DNA from: Pelagomonas calceolata
Lineage: Eukaryota > Sar > Pelagophyceae > Pelagomonadales > Pelagomonadaceae
DNA length: 64,000 bases
Reading direction: 5' to 3'
Assembly (NCBI GenBank): GCA_918797485.1
Contig: CAKKNE010000004.1
Location: 2,666,001-2,730,000 of the forward strand
Shown here: positions 29,154 through 38,035 of the stretch, piece by piece
How the letters are laid out: each line of letters begins with the position of its first letter
Numbering within the stretch: position 1 is the first letter of the stretch
Notes under the pieces: model-generated
Told to the model about the DNA's origin: nothing
Seen by the model: only the letters and a program-made list of their open reading frames with translations
Database searches by the model: none
Program-made: the position numbers and the translations under genes

Positions 29154-29427
29154 CGCGTCCGCTGCTGCAAGAGCTGCAGGGCTTGAGGCTGCTGCTCTTC
29201 GGGCTGCAGCGTTACACTGCAACCAATGCTGTGTCCGAGCAGGTATTTTGCAATTAGTGGTTGTATGCACAGGTCAGTGAGTTTAGGCACGCACGATACG
29301 CGTCGTGCGCAGAGCGCCTCAATCTTGCGCAATCAACTCGTACGGGTTTGGTCGACAGTGAGGCACTGCATAAAAAACAAGAAGGATAATTAGGCTTCGA
29401 TCGTCGGCGGCGCGGCGACGGCGTTCC

Positions 29428-29736
29428 TTAGTCGTCATCATCATCATCATCGTCGTCGTCGTCGTCCGCGCTCCACTTCGTCCAGTCGACGTGCTCGACC
29501 AATTTCCCACCGTTCGCCGCGCTCCAGAGCGCGTCGGTCCCCTTGGAAAATAAAAGCTCCGTGACGATCGCGCCGGCGACGATGAACGTCACCATCGACG
29601 AGTTGCTCTTGAGGTACGTGTCGTAGAAGGAGGCGTAGGACATTTGTCGACTACGGCCCGCGCCGGGCCGCGCAGCCCGTGCGGCCGCCGTGGGCGCCCG
29701 CGCGGCGGCTTGCCTGAAGGCGCGCGCGGCGAGCAT
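29428..29736 (-). CDS. QCR9: Complex III subunit 9 (QCR9/UQCR10-like)
   Basis: 102 aa. An Ala/Arg-rich mitochondrial presequence precedes MSYASFYDTYLKSNSSM, a single membrane helix and the family tail TDALWSAANGGKLVEHVDW. It ends in an Asp run encoded by a GAT/GAC microsatellite (about 29431-29465), which is unusual for this subunit. Part of the respiratory bc1 complex in the inner membrane. Confidence 0.85.
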   Translation of the reverse strand: MLAARAFRQAAARAPTAAARAARPGAGRSRQMSYASFYDTYLKSNSSMVTFIVAGAIVTELLFSKGTDALWSAANGGKLVEHVDWTKWSADDDDDDDDDDDD

Positions 29737-30100
29737 GGCTGTTGGAGGAAGCTAGGCTTGTTTGTTGGGGCTAGGCCGCGGCGCGCCTTGTCAACGCTAG
29801 CGCAGACTTATGGTGATGCGTACAAGACGTAGAACCCAGCGATTGAGTTCCTGGTGCCTCAGCGGCGGCGTTATGGCAAAGTTGAGCGCCTGCAGAAACG
29901 AGCTAGTGGGCGTGTTGCGCTAGCTCGATTATTTTTGTCGCAACTCGGGCGGCTTAGCGGCACACAAACGAGTGTCCAAACGACCGGTTTCTTCTCTTTA
30001 TCGCCTGCCACTTCGCGCCCGCCCAGCTTCGAGCCGAAACGCGACAGCTGCGGTGCCCCCGTCAAGTGCAGCGCTGTGCACACGCCGTCGACGCGACCAC
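29737..30100. other. Divergent promoter region with CTAG motif
   Basis: 364 bp between divergent starts at 29736 and 30101, with a CTAG pair near the middle (29903-29923). Nothing else supported. Confidence 0.5.
29903..29923. promoter_or_regulatory. CTAG-N13-CTAG upstream motif
   Basis: Divergent-inner copy (TGGGCGTGTTGCG), 167 and 178 bp from the two divergent starts. Confidence 0.4.
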
Positions 30101-30745
30101 ATGGCGGCCAACGAGCTCACGGCCGAAGAAAGATGTAAAAAGGAACTCGCGGGCATTTTTGACGGCGTCGACTACACGGCCCATTTACCAGAGATCCAGC
30201 CCATGCCGCCCTCGTTCTTTTTGTACGGTTTACCGGGCTGCGGCAAGAGCTATGTCGGTAAGAAGCTGGCGGAGATGGGGTATCGGTTCGAGGAGGGCGA
30301 CGATTGGCTTACAGGAGATATGCGCGCGGCACTTAGTAGGGGCGAGGGCTTCACACCTCAACAGCGAGACGCCTACTGCGAGCGCATCATCGAACGGATC
30401 AATACTATCAACATGGAAGAGATCCACGGTCAGAGAAGGCCTTTGGCCGTGGCGCAAGCGATGTTCAAACGCAAGCATCGGCGGAAAATTCATGAAAAGT
30501 GCCCGCAGATCAGCTTCATTCAAGTCAAGTGCGCCGAGGACGTGCGGTTGCAGAGGCTCGAAGCGCGGACCGAGGGCATCGGTAGAGAACTGGGCGAGAA
30601 GATGCGGGCGGACTTCCAGGAGGGGCAGGACACGATCCTGCGGACGGACTGTGGCGGCTTGAATACGCGGCTCGAGGCGCTCGTCAAGCTCGGGTACCTG
30701 CTCCGGGGCGACCACTTGTCTGACGCCGACCCGCCTCTTCCCTGA
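30101..30745 (+). CDS. Gluconokinase-like P-loop kinase
   Basis: 214 aa. Walker A is YGLPGCGKSYVGKKLAEMGY, followed by FEEGDDWLTGDMR, which matches the gluconokinase/shikimate-kinase branch (acidic substrate-binding DD after the second strand). Later blocks QRRPLAVAQAMFKRKHR and FIQVKCAEDVRLQRL fit the lid and base-binding parts. The substrate is not settled from sequence. The short N-terminal extension has no obvious leader. Confidence 0.75.
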   Translation: MAANELTAEERCKKELAGIFDGVDYTAHLPEIQPMPPSFFLYGLPGCGKSYVGKKLAEMGYRFEEGDDWLTGDMRAALSRGEGFTPQQRDAYCERIIERINTINMEEIHGQRRPLAVAQAMFKRKHRRKIHEKCPQISFIQVKCAEDVRLQRLEARTEGIGRELGEKMRADFQEGQDTILRTDCGGLNTRLEALVKLGYLLRGDHLSDADPPLP

Positions 30746-31035
30746 TCGGCACGCCTACGGTCGCGGCGATGGCGTGCTGGTGGGGCCAACACCGCCTTGC
30801 GCTGTCGACGCCGCGCCGCGCGGGTAGATGCCGCGTCGATCGCGTCCGCCCGGACGGCCCGGACCCCCCGACGCCGTCGACGCGGCGGTCGACTAGAGTC
30901 TAGAGGTCCTAAATGTTGTAAAGTTTCAAGAAACACGATGCCGCGTCATTATAGACCAACAGGTTACACAATCAAGCTCTCTCACGTCAAGCAACGCGTC
31001 GACCGGTACAGCGACCGGTACGACGCGCACGGCGC

Positions 31036-31654
31036 CTAGGCCGTCGCCTCCTTGAGGTATTTGATGAGCTCGCCGCGCTCCTTCTCCTTCTTGATGCCCG
31101 CGAAGACCATCTTCGTGCCTGCGTGTGGAGGGTATCAGAGTCGCCTCGAACTATAAATAACGCCGGAGTCGCACCCTTGATAAACTTCTTCGGCACCTTC
31201 AGCCAGGCGTCCATGGCCTCGTCGTCCCAGGTCACGTCGGCATTCTTAAAGGCCCCCGAGTAGTCGTAGCCCTTCACCTGGCCCGCCTTGTTCCCAAAAA
31301 TGCCGTGGAGGTTCGGGCCCTGCTTCGAGTTGCCGCCGGCGTCCACCGTGTGGCAGGCGCTGCACCTGTGTTGACGACGCCATCGATGCGACGTCTCTCG
31401 CGCGCCGCGGCGGCCGGCGAGCGCGCGCGGCACGGACGTCTCGGAAGAGCAGCGTCGCTTGCAGCAGCGCGCGCGCCGCGGCCGCGGGAGCCGTCGCAAC
31501 GCGCGCTGTGCTGATTCGTGTCCGTCGTCGCGAGCACGTAAGTGCTGCGTGCTGCTCTCCAGTTGTGCCATGCCAAACTCACGACGGAAGCGATTTGCGC
31601 TGCGACGCTGCAATGCTACTTAGTTTTAAAGATCTTTGCTCCTTTCGCGCTCAT
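31036..31654 (-). CDS. CYTC: Cytochrome c (mitochondrial)
   Basis: Electron carrier between complexes III and IV. Exons 31654-31620, 31365-31175 and 31118-31036 join in phase to 102 aa. The first exon is tiny (35 nt: MSAKGAKIFKTK), then CSACHTVDAGG (heme CxxCH), GPNLHGIFGNKAGQ, and the Met ligand in GTKMVFAGIKK. The first intron (254 nt) contains a CATCGATGGCG motif near its acceptor but no full introner ends; the second is 56 nt. Confidence 0.95.
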
Positions 31655-32032
31655 ATCGGCTTGCCAATCGCTATCGATGTGCGAGTTCTATTCACTTTGC
31701 TGGCCAACTCACAGCTCACTGCGACCTCCAAAGCAAGTCCTCATCCTACAGGCGGATGAGAATCGAGCATTGACGCACTCCTGTTCGATGCGTTAAATTC
31801 GCACGACAGCTCCGCGAGCCGCCGCGGCAGGGCACGGGTTTCCCAGCATTTGCAAATTTTGGCAAAAAAAAAACGTGCCGATCGACCGTAGCGCGACGTG
31901 TGAGATCCAGAATCTCCTCCCTGTGCTGGTCTGAAGCGCCATTGGCGGCCGATTTGACAAATTACAATTTGTGAGCCTGAAACCCAAAGTGGCTCAGACT
32001 GGTGCTTGTGCTACAACGCGCCGCCCGCGACA
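31655..32032. other. Divergent intergenic region
   Basis: 378 bp, locally AT-richer than its surroundings, with an A9 run near 31864. No ORF, RNA or CTAG pair is supported. Confidence 0.45.
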
Positions 32033-32338
32033 ATGAAGCTCGCGGCGGCCGCGCGACCTGCCAAGCTCGACGTGCGTTCTCTCACGAAAGCGAACTTAGA
32101 CGCATCGGGCGTGGCCGACGCGTCGCCGCTGACGACGATGCGGTTCGCCGCGATCGTGCTCTCGGCGACGCTCCTCGCCAAGGCCGACGCTCCTAGGGCC
32201 GGCGCCACCTTGTGGGGTGGAGCCGTACTGGTCTCCGCGGGCGTCATCGCGTTTGCGACGTCCCCGCCAGCGATGAAGGAACGACGGCCGTCGCGCAAGG
32301 CGCACGTGAGCGACCCCATCCCCGAAGAAGAGGCATAA
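32033..32338 (+). CDS. Small membrane protein, unknown
   Basis: 101 aa from the ATG at 32033 (MKLAAAARPAKLDV). It has two hydrophobic stretches (MRFAAIVLSATLLA and LWGGAVLVSAGVIAFA) and an Arg/Glu-rich tail ending DPIPEEEA. The tail-coding sequence CCCCATCCCCGAAGA is repeated just after the stop (about 32381-32395). No family recognised; coding status moderately supported by composition only. Confidence 0.5.
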   Translation: MKLAAAARPAKLDVRSLTKANLDASGVADASPLTTMRFAAIVLSATLLAKADAPRAGATLWGGAVLVSAGVIAFATSPPAMKERRPSRKAHVSDPIPEEEA

Positions 32339-32470
32339 CGAGGCGCGGGTGTTTTATAAGGAAAGAGGGAGCCGGGCGAACCCCATCCCCGAAGAGGCCA
32401 AAATAATGGTGCGGACGTTATATGGTACAGGCGGGAAAAAGAGAAAAAAGGGAACTTCTCAGGCAGATGC

Positions 32471-33760
32471 TCAGGCGACCTCCTGCCGCGGCGGCGTGTC
32501 GCGGTCGTCGTCGTCGTCGTCGGACGACGACTCGTTCGACGGCGTGTTGACGGCGTAGTACGCGTCGTAGTCCTCGTCGGCGTCGTCGTAGGCGTCGTCG
32601 TCGTCGTCAAAATCGTCCTCCTCGGCGTCGTCGGCGCACTGGGAGCGGGGTACCAGCACTCTAGACCCGTAGGCGTCGCGCCGCACCTCCCAGGGCTCGT
32701 CCTCCCAGTTCGGGAGCGGTTGCGGCGCTGGTTGAGAGGGCGCCCAGTCGTGGCGGCAAAAAGCCAAGACCTGCGGGTGTCGGGCGCGCTGGGCTCCACC
32801 GCGCACGCCATTTTATGGCGGGAAGTGGGAATATTGGCGCTCTATCTCTCTGCCGCGATGACGTTGCGTCGGGTCGTCGCGACTACCATTTGCGTAGCAC
32901 GAGCGGTCTAGCGATCGCGGTGATTGAGTAAGACACTGGTTCCGTACGTAGTACAGCGCCTCGACGGGCAGGTGGCCCAGACCGATCTCCGTGGCGGGCC
33001 GCAGCATCTTGGCGGCCCGACATTTTGCTAATTCTACAGCCATCGCTCTGAAAGCAGGAGGAAACTGCGCATGCGAGTGGGGCGTCCAGAGGAGTAGCCG
33101 GACATCATACGTCACCTTGCCCACAAATTCTCTTCTAGGTCTCCACGCCACGTCTCCCCAGTAGCCTACTCTCGCGAAGGGGGCCCCGCCGGTATGCGCC
33201 ACGCCGCAGAGCACTTTGAGGTGCGCGTCCTCCCTTGTGACACCTCTGTGTCTTTGGTTGCTGTAGACGACGCCCTCGGCGTCTTCTGAATGTACATATA
33301 TACCGAGCTTCGTGAGCGCGGCATGCTGTTTTGTACTTGTCGGAGCCATGCGTACTGGTTCTGTGAAGGTGAGATCTCTCGGCTCCGACGTGGCGGGAGG
33401 CGCCTCGCCGGAATAGCGGACGCGCCACTCGCGCGGGGGCTTGAGCGGAGAAAAATATTTCCTCATCTCCAACCGGTCTCGCTCCTCCGGCAACGGCGCG
33501 AAGCCCTGGTCGCTCGTGAGAACTTTTGTCGTGCCCAAAGCGCCTCTGACGGAGACGCCTCGTATCGTCAGGGACTCGATCGGTACGGAACCAGTGAGTT
33601 CTACATCAAAAACGATGCCATGAAACGCGTGATCATCATTATCAATTGTGTCGAGGGCAAAATTTCCTGAAGAGACGTAGTCCGAGGTCTGCTGCCGGTT
33701 CTGGGCTCTCAACTCGAAGAACTCGGCGGGGCGCTCTCTTAGGGGCCAGGCGGTGGCCAT
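32471..33760 (-). CDS. Unknown two-exon protein with acidic C-terminus
   Basis: Exon 1 (33760-32948) and exon 2 (32770-32471) join in phase at LYY/VLAFCRHDW, giving 370 aa. The N-terminal 270 residues are a globular beta-rich domain of no family I recognise (GIVFDVELTG, REWRVRYSGEAP, YDVRLLLWTPH). The C-terminus is a long Asp/Glu/Tyr run. The ATG at 33760 is chosen because upstream frame is Arg/Ala-rich and promoter-like. The 177-nt intron carries no introner ends. Confidence 0.65.
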
Positions 33761-34186
33761 GGCGTGGCCTGAGGTTTGAGCGGGGTCTTCTACACTACAA
33801 GACTTGCGCGTCGCCGCCGCGGCGCGAGGCCTTCGGCGGCTTTTGGCTGCTTTTTGGGCCCAGTAGCAGTGCCTCGGAGCAGGCTGGGTGCGGCGCTGGC
33901 GGCGTCCGCAGGGACTGGAACGCAGGGAGGCCGAGAAAGCGCTTGAAATGCGAGCTCCTGCCGCAGATTTAGCTCTGTTGGGGGGTCTCCGCGCGGCGTA
34001 TGGCCCCAAAAAGCGGGATGGGCTGCACCCCGCACCATTCAACCGCACACGCGCCCGGTTGAACTCGAGCCCTGCAACACCCAAGCGAAGGCCGGGAGCG
34101 CTCCAAACCACAGGCACCGCGGGCACGCCAGTCGACGAGCCCCCAGACACATTTGAAACGAGAGACGCGAGACGACAAAAACCAAG
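33761..34186. other. Intergenic region between two minus-strand genes
   Basis: 426 bp. Long GC-rich frames are open on both strands but show no domain or consistent codon pattern. No CTAG pair. Confidence 0.4.
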
Positions 34187-35164
34187 TTAGGACACCTCCG
34201 CCACACGGGAGGTAGAGGAAAAGGCCCAGGCGTCGGGCCAGTCCTCGGGCCGCGCCACGAGGAACTCGCAGATCGCGTCGAGCTGCGCGCTCAGCATGTG
34301 CGTCCCCGCGTGTGTATCACAACCGCGTTCCCGCGCCGCTCTTAAAAAGGCCGTCTCCTCGGGCGTGTGGACGACCTCGCAACAAACCAAAGGAGGCCTC
34401 AGCAAGTCGCGCGGCACGGGGTCCGGGTCCGACGCGTTGTGCCCTAGGGACGTGCACTGTATCAGCAAATCCACGTCGTTCAGCGAAGAAGGTAGTGCAT
34501 CGAGCGCCCGGACGCCGGGGATACGAGCCGCCAACGCTTGAGCTCGTGCCTTCGTGCGGTTCACTACACAAACCGACCGCGCCCCGTTCTGCACGAGTCC
34601 GTAAGCAACCGCGCGCGCGGCGCCGCCCGCCCCCACCAACAAGCACCTTTGATTGCGCACGGCGTTGGCGCCGCGCTGTTGGATCAAGCCGCCCACAAAA
34701 CCATCACCGTCCATGTTCGTGCCAATCATCGCACCCTTGTGGAAGCGGACGACGTTGCAGCATCCTACCGCTCGGGCCGCCGCCGTTAGATGCGTGCACG
34801 ATCTTAGTATTGATTCTTTATGAGGCCTTGTGACGATGAGGCCGTCGCAATTGGTGGTCTGCGCGAGGCCATTAACGAGGGCGTCCAGGCCCTTTGGCGG
34901 GACATCTAACGGCAATAACACACTATCGGCATCCTTACAAGAGGCCTTGCGGTCCTTCAGCCTTGTCAAAGCTTGAGGGAAGTCCATTGGTGAGCGCGTG
35001 ACGTCGATCGGCTGGCCGACAATGAACAAAGCTCGCGCCGCCGGCGACACTCTACTCACCGATGATCGATGCGTCAGCGGCTTCAAGGCTTTGTGCATTT
35101 GGCCCATGATGTCGGCTATCGATTGCTCGAAGCGGCTCTCGAGGCCGTCGAGGTGGGAAGCCAT
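34187..35164 (-). CDS. Shikimate/quinate dehydrogenase family enzyme
   Basis: 325 aa. Catalytic Lys in TRPHKE and Asp in GTNMDGDGF match the AroE active site; the cofactor loop is VGAGGAARAVAYGL, and NRTKARAQALA follows, which favours NADP. The substrate-side motif near the N-terminus (GQPIDVTRSPMDFPQAL) replaces the usual GxPxxHSxSP, so quinate or another cyclitol is possible. Unlike the AROM pentafunctional polypeptide common in stramenopiles, this is a stand-alone domain. Confidence 0.85.
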   Translation of the reverse strand: MASHLDGLESRFEQSIADIMGQMHKALKPLTHRSSVSRVSPAARALFIVGQPIDVTRSPMDFPQALTRLKDRKASCKDADSVLLPLDVPPKGLDALVNGLAQTTNCDGLIVTRPHKESILRSCTHLTAAARAVGCCNVVRFHKGAMIGTNMDGDGFVGGLIQQRGANAVRNQRCLLVGAGGAARAVAYGLVQNGARSVCVVNRTKARAQALAARIPGVRALDALPSSLNDVDLLIQCTSLGHNASDPDPVPRDLLRPPLVCCEVVHTPEETAFLRAARERGCDTHAGTHMLSAQLDAICEFLVARPEDWPDAWAFSSTSRVAEVS

Positions 35165-35273
35165 GCTTGGGCAGCCGCGACGCGTACGGGGCTTCTTCCT
35201 TGCGTGGTTTGCGTTGGAGCGAGGCAGCGGTGCGAGGGATTACGGCGCTTTTCGGCTCAAAATCGATGGCTTG

Positions 35274-35294
35274 CTAGTACCTTACGGCCGCTAG
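35274..35294. promoter_or_regulatory. CTAG-N13-CTAG upstream motif
   Basis: Lies between divergent starts, 110 bp from 35164 and 162 bp from 35456. Inner TACCTTACGGCCG. Confidence 0.5.
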
Positions 35295-35455
35295 CTCTTC
35301 GACGCGGCCGTCGCGAGTTCAAGCCAGCGAGCAGCGTGCAGAGGCATTTGCGAGCCTCGATTCATAGCGCATAGATAGCGTGTCAGCTGGCGGAGCTGTT
35401 ACACGCACCGGCGGAGCTCAAGTCGCGAGCCACAGACCTGAAACGCAACCAACCC

Positions 35456-35644
35456 ATGCTCAGCTGGAGCGACCTCCCGCCCTTCGTGCAAAATTTAGCC
35501 ATCGTCGTCGGCTTCGTGGCCCTCGCGACGTACGTCGACGTCCTCCTGCCGCGCGCGGGCCCCGTCAAGCTCGACGACCCGCACGCGCACTACGTCGCCG
35601 ACAAGGACTACAACGGGAGTTGGCGGAGAAAGAAGGACGAATGA
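35456..35644 (+). CDS. Small single-span protein overlapping mARC
   Basis: 62 aa: a hydrophobic span (NLAIVVGFVALATYVDVLL) then a charged tail rich in His, Asp and Lys. The layout resembles accessory subunits of mitochondrial complexes, but I do not recognise it. Its TGA overlaps the ATG of the next gene as ATGA (35641-35644), and the CTAG motif sits 162 bp upstream of this ORF, so it is the better-placed first cistron. Confidence 0.6.
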   Translation: MLSWSDLPPFVQNLAIVVGFVALATYVDVLLPRAGPVKLDDPHAHYVADKDYNGSWRRKKDE

Positions 35645-36747
35645 TCTACTTGCTCTTAGTAGCATTGGCGGAGGCGCGCCGGAAGGTTGAACCCATTGTA
35701 GAGGAGCCCACCGCACCTCTATGGATACCGCTCGTCATCGCGGTCTGCATCATTCTCGGTACGCTAGCACTCTTACCGAGGAAGCCGCGCGAGGAAGAGA
35801 AACCGCTCGCGACCGTCATGATTACGCATATCACGGTCTACCCCGTCAAGTCCTGCAAGGGTGTTAAGCTCGCGACATGTTCGTTGGATGCGACGTGCGG
35901 CCTGCAAGATGATAGGAGGTACGCGTTCGTCGATGCGCACGGTGTGTTTCTGTCGCAAAGACGCTTCCCGAAATTATGTTTGGTGACGCCCACCTACCCC
36001 ATCGGTGGCGCATTATCTTTGAAGGCGCCGGGCCAACCATTACTCAAAGTACCGGTCAATGACGAAGGTCCCACAAAGACGTGTCGGATCTGGTCCGATT
36101 CGGTAATAGCCGTGGACCAGGGTGACGAGGCAGCAAAGTGGATCTCGGACTACCTGAAGACGCCGGGTCTACGGCTGATGCGCTTCCCCGACAAGGCTTT
36201 TCGTAGAGTAGACATCAAATACGCGAAAAGGTCATGTGAGACAGCCTTTAGTGACGGTTTTCCCATCCTCCTGGCGAACGACGCCTCGTTAGCTGATTTA
36301 AATGCTCGGCTAGCTAAAAACAACAGTCCACCCATACCGATGGACCGGTTCCGGCCGAATCTTGTCGTGAGCGGCGCTCAGGCGTGGGCTGAGGACGCGT
36401 GGGGTTCCATGACATGTAACGACTTGGAGCTGAAGGTCGTCAAGCCCTGCTCGCGCTGCAAGATCCCGACCATCGACCAGGCTACGGGAAGGACTGGAGC
36501 GCCTTCTGGCACGGGCGACGAGGGCGGCGGCCCCGGCCAGGCGGAGCCGAACAAAACTCTGAAGACGTTTCGATCTGGGGCCGTCTTAGCTGATCGCGAT
36601 CCGTTCTTCGCCGCCCCAAAGCGCAAAAACGACGTCTTCTTCGGCCAGAACCTCGTGCACTTCGCGCCCGGCGCGGAGGTCGCGGTCGGCGACCGGTTCG
36701 CTTGTTCTCCAAAGGTTGTTGAGGAGGGAGGATGCGTCGTGAGCTAG
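35641..36747 (+). CDS. mARC-like MOSC molybdenum enzyme
   Basis: 368 aa. An N-terminal membrane anchor (WIPLVIAVCIILGTLALL) leads into the MOSC N-barrel (ITVYPVKSCKGV) and MOSC domain with FRPNLVVSGAQAWAEDAWGSM and the Mo-binding Cys context KPCSRCKIPTID. This fits mitochondrial amidoxime-reducing components, which reduce N-hydroxylated compounds with cytochrome b5. The start overlaps the stop of the small upstream ORF by four bases. If there is no dicistronic mRNA, an unseen intron could fuse or separate the two. Confidence 0.85.
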   Translation: MIYLLLVALAEARRKVEPIVEEPTAPLWIPLVIAVCIILGTLALLPRKPREEEKPLATVMITHITVYPVKSCKGVKLATCSLDATCGLQDDRRYAFVDAHGVFLSQRRFPKLCLVTPTYPIGGALSLKAPGQPLLKVPVNDEGPTKTCRIWSDSVIAVDQGDEAAKWISDYLKTPGLRLMRFPDKAFRRVDIKYAKRSCETAFSDGFPILLANDASLADLNARLAKNNSPPIPMDRFRPNLVVSGAQAWAEDAWGSMTCNDLELKVVKPCSRCKIPTIDQATGRTGAPSGTGDEGGGPGQAEPNKTLKTFRSGAVLADRDPFFAAPKRKNDVFFGQNLVHFAPGAEVAVGDRFACSPKVVEEGGCVVS

Positions 36748-37129
36748 TTTGCCGCTCCCTCTAGAGGTTAACAGAGTCTATTTATCGTACATAGCGCGTC
36801 GATGGCCTAGCATGGGAAGAGCACTAGCAACCAAGCAGCCTCTGCGAAAAAATTACCACGCTCCTCATCTATTCACGTAGTGTCTCTGGCGGTCAGATTT
36901 GTGTTTTACATCTACCAGACATATCAGTTCTCCAGGAGGCGCCGGTACACGCGTAGGAACAAACTCTGCCTTTTGGTTCGCCCGCAGCGGCAAAGCCCTC
37001 GCCACGCGCCGCGCCGTCGACGCGACCTCGGCGAGCGTTCTTAATCAACATCACGACCGTGTAAGGTCAGGTCTCTCGCTCAAGAGCACGTCCCAACGTC
37101 CGACCGTGACTCCGACGCGAAAAAAAAAC
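36748..37129. other. Intergenic region with CTAG motif
   Basis: 382 bp between plus-strand genes. CTAG pair at 36807-36827 and an A8 run just before the next ATG. Confidence 0.5.
36807..36827. promoter_or_regulatory. CTAG-N13-CTAG upstream motif
   Basis: 303 bp upstream of 37130; the inner part diverges from consensus (CATGGGAAGAGCA). Confidence 0.35.
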
Positions 37130-38008
37130 ATGGGCTGCGACGGCGGCAACTGCGGCGGCACCCCTTCAGTAATTTTCGGCTACGTCGGCACGGCCATCCT
37201 GCTCAAGTTCCTCTTCGGCATCGACGACGTCGTCTGGCTGGCGCCGTTCATGGCGCGCGAGGTGAGCCACGGAAGACTAGTCATCGCGGTCAAGTACGTC
37301 CTCATCAACTTCACGATATGTGGAATAGCGGTCGCGCTCGCGTCGATCGTGCACGTGTCCATCCACCACGGCGCCAGGCACGCCGAGGATCTCGCGGACA
37401 AGATCATCGCGTGCTTCGCGTCGGCCCTACTCCTACTCTACGCCTACTACATCGCGCAGCAGGACGGGGTGTGCGGCGAGCTGGAAGAGAGTGACGACCC
37501 GCCGGACAAGTCTGAATATACACCGTTGCACGAGGTCGAGGAGGACGAGGAGGATCCCTTGACGCGGCGGCGGAGCGGCCTCACGGGACTCGACGCGCCG
37601 ATGGGCGAGGACTTTGAGGACGAGGCCGATGATCTGGGCTGCCACGAGCGGCTCGTCGTCGGCTGCCTCTCGAGCGGCCTCGAGCCGTCGTCGCCCGGGA
37701 AAGATGAAGCTAGAAGGCGCTTCGTCATCGTGGCGGTGCTCGGGAATCTCGACGACTTCCTGATGTACTTTTCGATCGTGGTGTCGCTGCATTTCTGCTG
37801 GTGGGAATTTATTCTGGGGACGACGATCGGGGCCATCTGCATCGCGACGGCGCTGGGCACGTGCCTCTGGTGCTCGCCTAGATTAGCGGACAAGGTCGCT
37901 TCCTTACCGCTCGTCCCAGTTGTCGTGATCATGGCTATATATATTGCCGTGCAGGCCTTCGTGCCGGCGATGAACCCGTCGCCGCGGAACAGTGCCGGTG
38001 CTTGCTAG
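37130..38008 (+). CDS. Membrane protein with two G-DD repeats (transporter-like)
   Basis: 292 aa. Two similar halves each start a hydrophobic block with a paired acid: GIDDVVWLAPFM and GNLDDFLMYFSIVV. They are separated by an acidic cytosolic loop. Duplicated DD motifs at helix starts are seen in cadmium-resistance (CadD)/LysE-type and related cation transporters; a metal-transport role is inference. The start at 37130 follows an A-rich leader and encodes a Cys/Gly-rich N-terminus. Confidence 0.65.
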   Translation: MGCDGGNCGGTPSVIFGYVGTAILLKFLFGIDDVVWLAPFMAREVSHGRLVIAVKYVLINFTICGIAVALASIVHVSIHHGARHAEDLADKIIACFASALLLLYAYYIAQQDGVCGELEESDDPPDKSEYTPLHEVEEDEEDPLTRRRSGLTGLDAPMGEDFEDEADDLGCHERLVVGCLSSGLEPSSPGKDEARRRFVIVAVLGNLDDFLMYFSIVVSLHFCWWEFILGTTIGAICIATALGTCLWCSPRLADKVASLPLVPVVVIMAIYIAVQAFVPAMNPSPRNSAGAC

Positions 38009-38035
38009 ACTGTATAAATTCACACAAATGATAGG

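Noticed and set aside
32904-32936. CTAG followed by reversed inner motif (GTAAGACAC) like the promoter motif
   Set aside because: It has only one CTAG and lies inside an intron of the 32471-33760 gene, so it was not counted among the 14 sites.
35380-35640. Upstream in-frame ATG for mARC
   Set aside because: Arg/Pro-rich shadow of the small membrane ORF in another frame; the membrane anchor begins at 35641.
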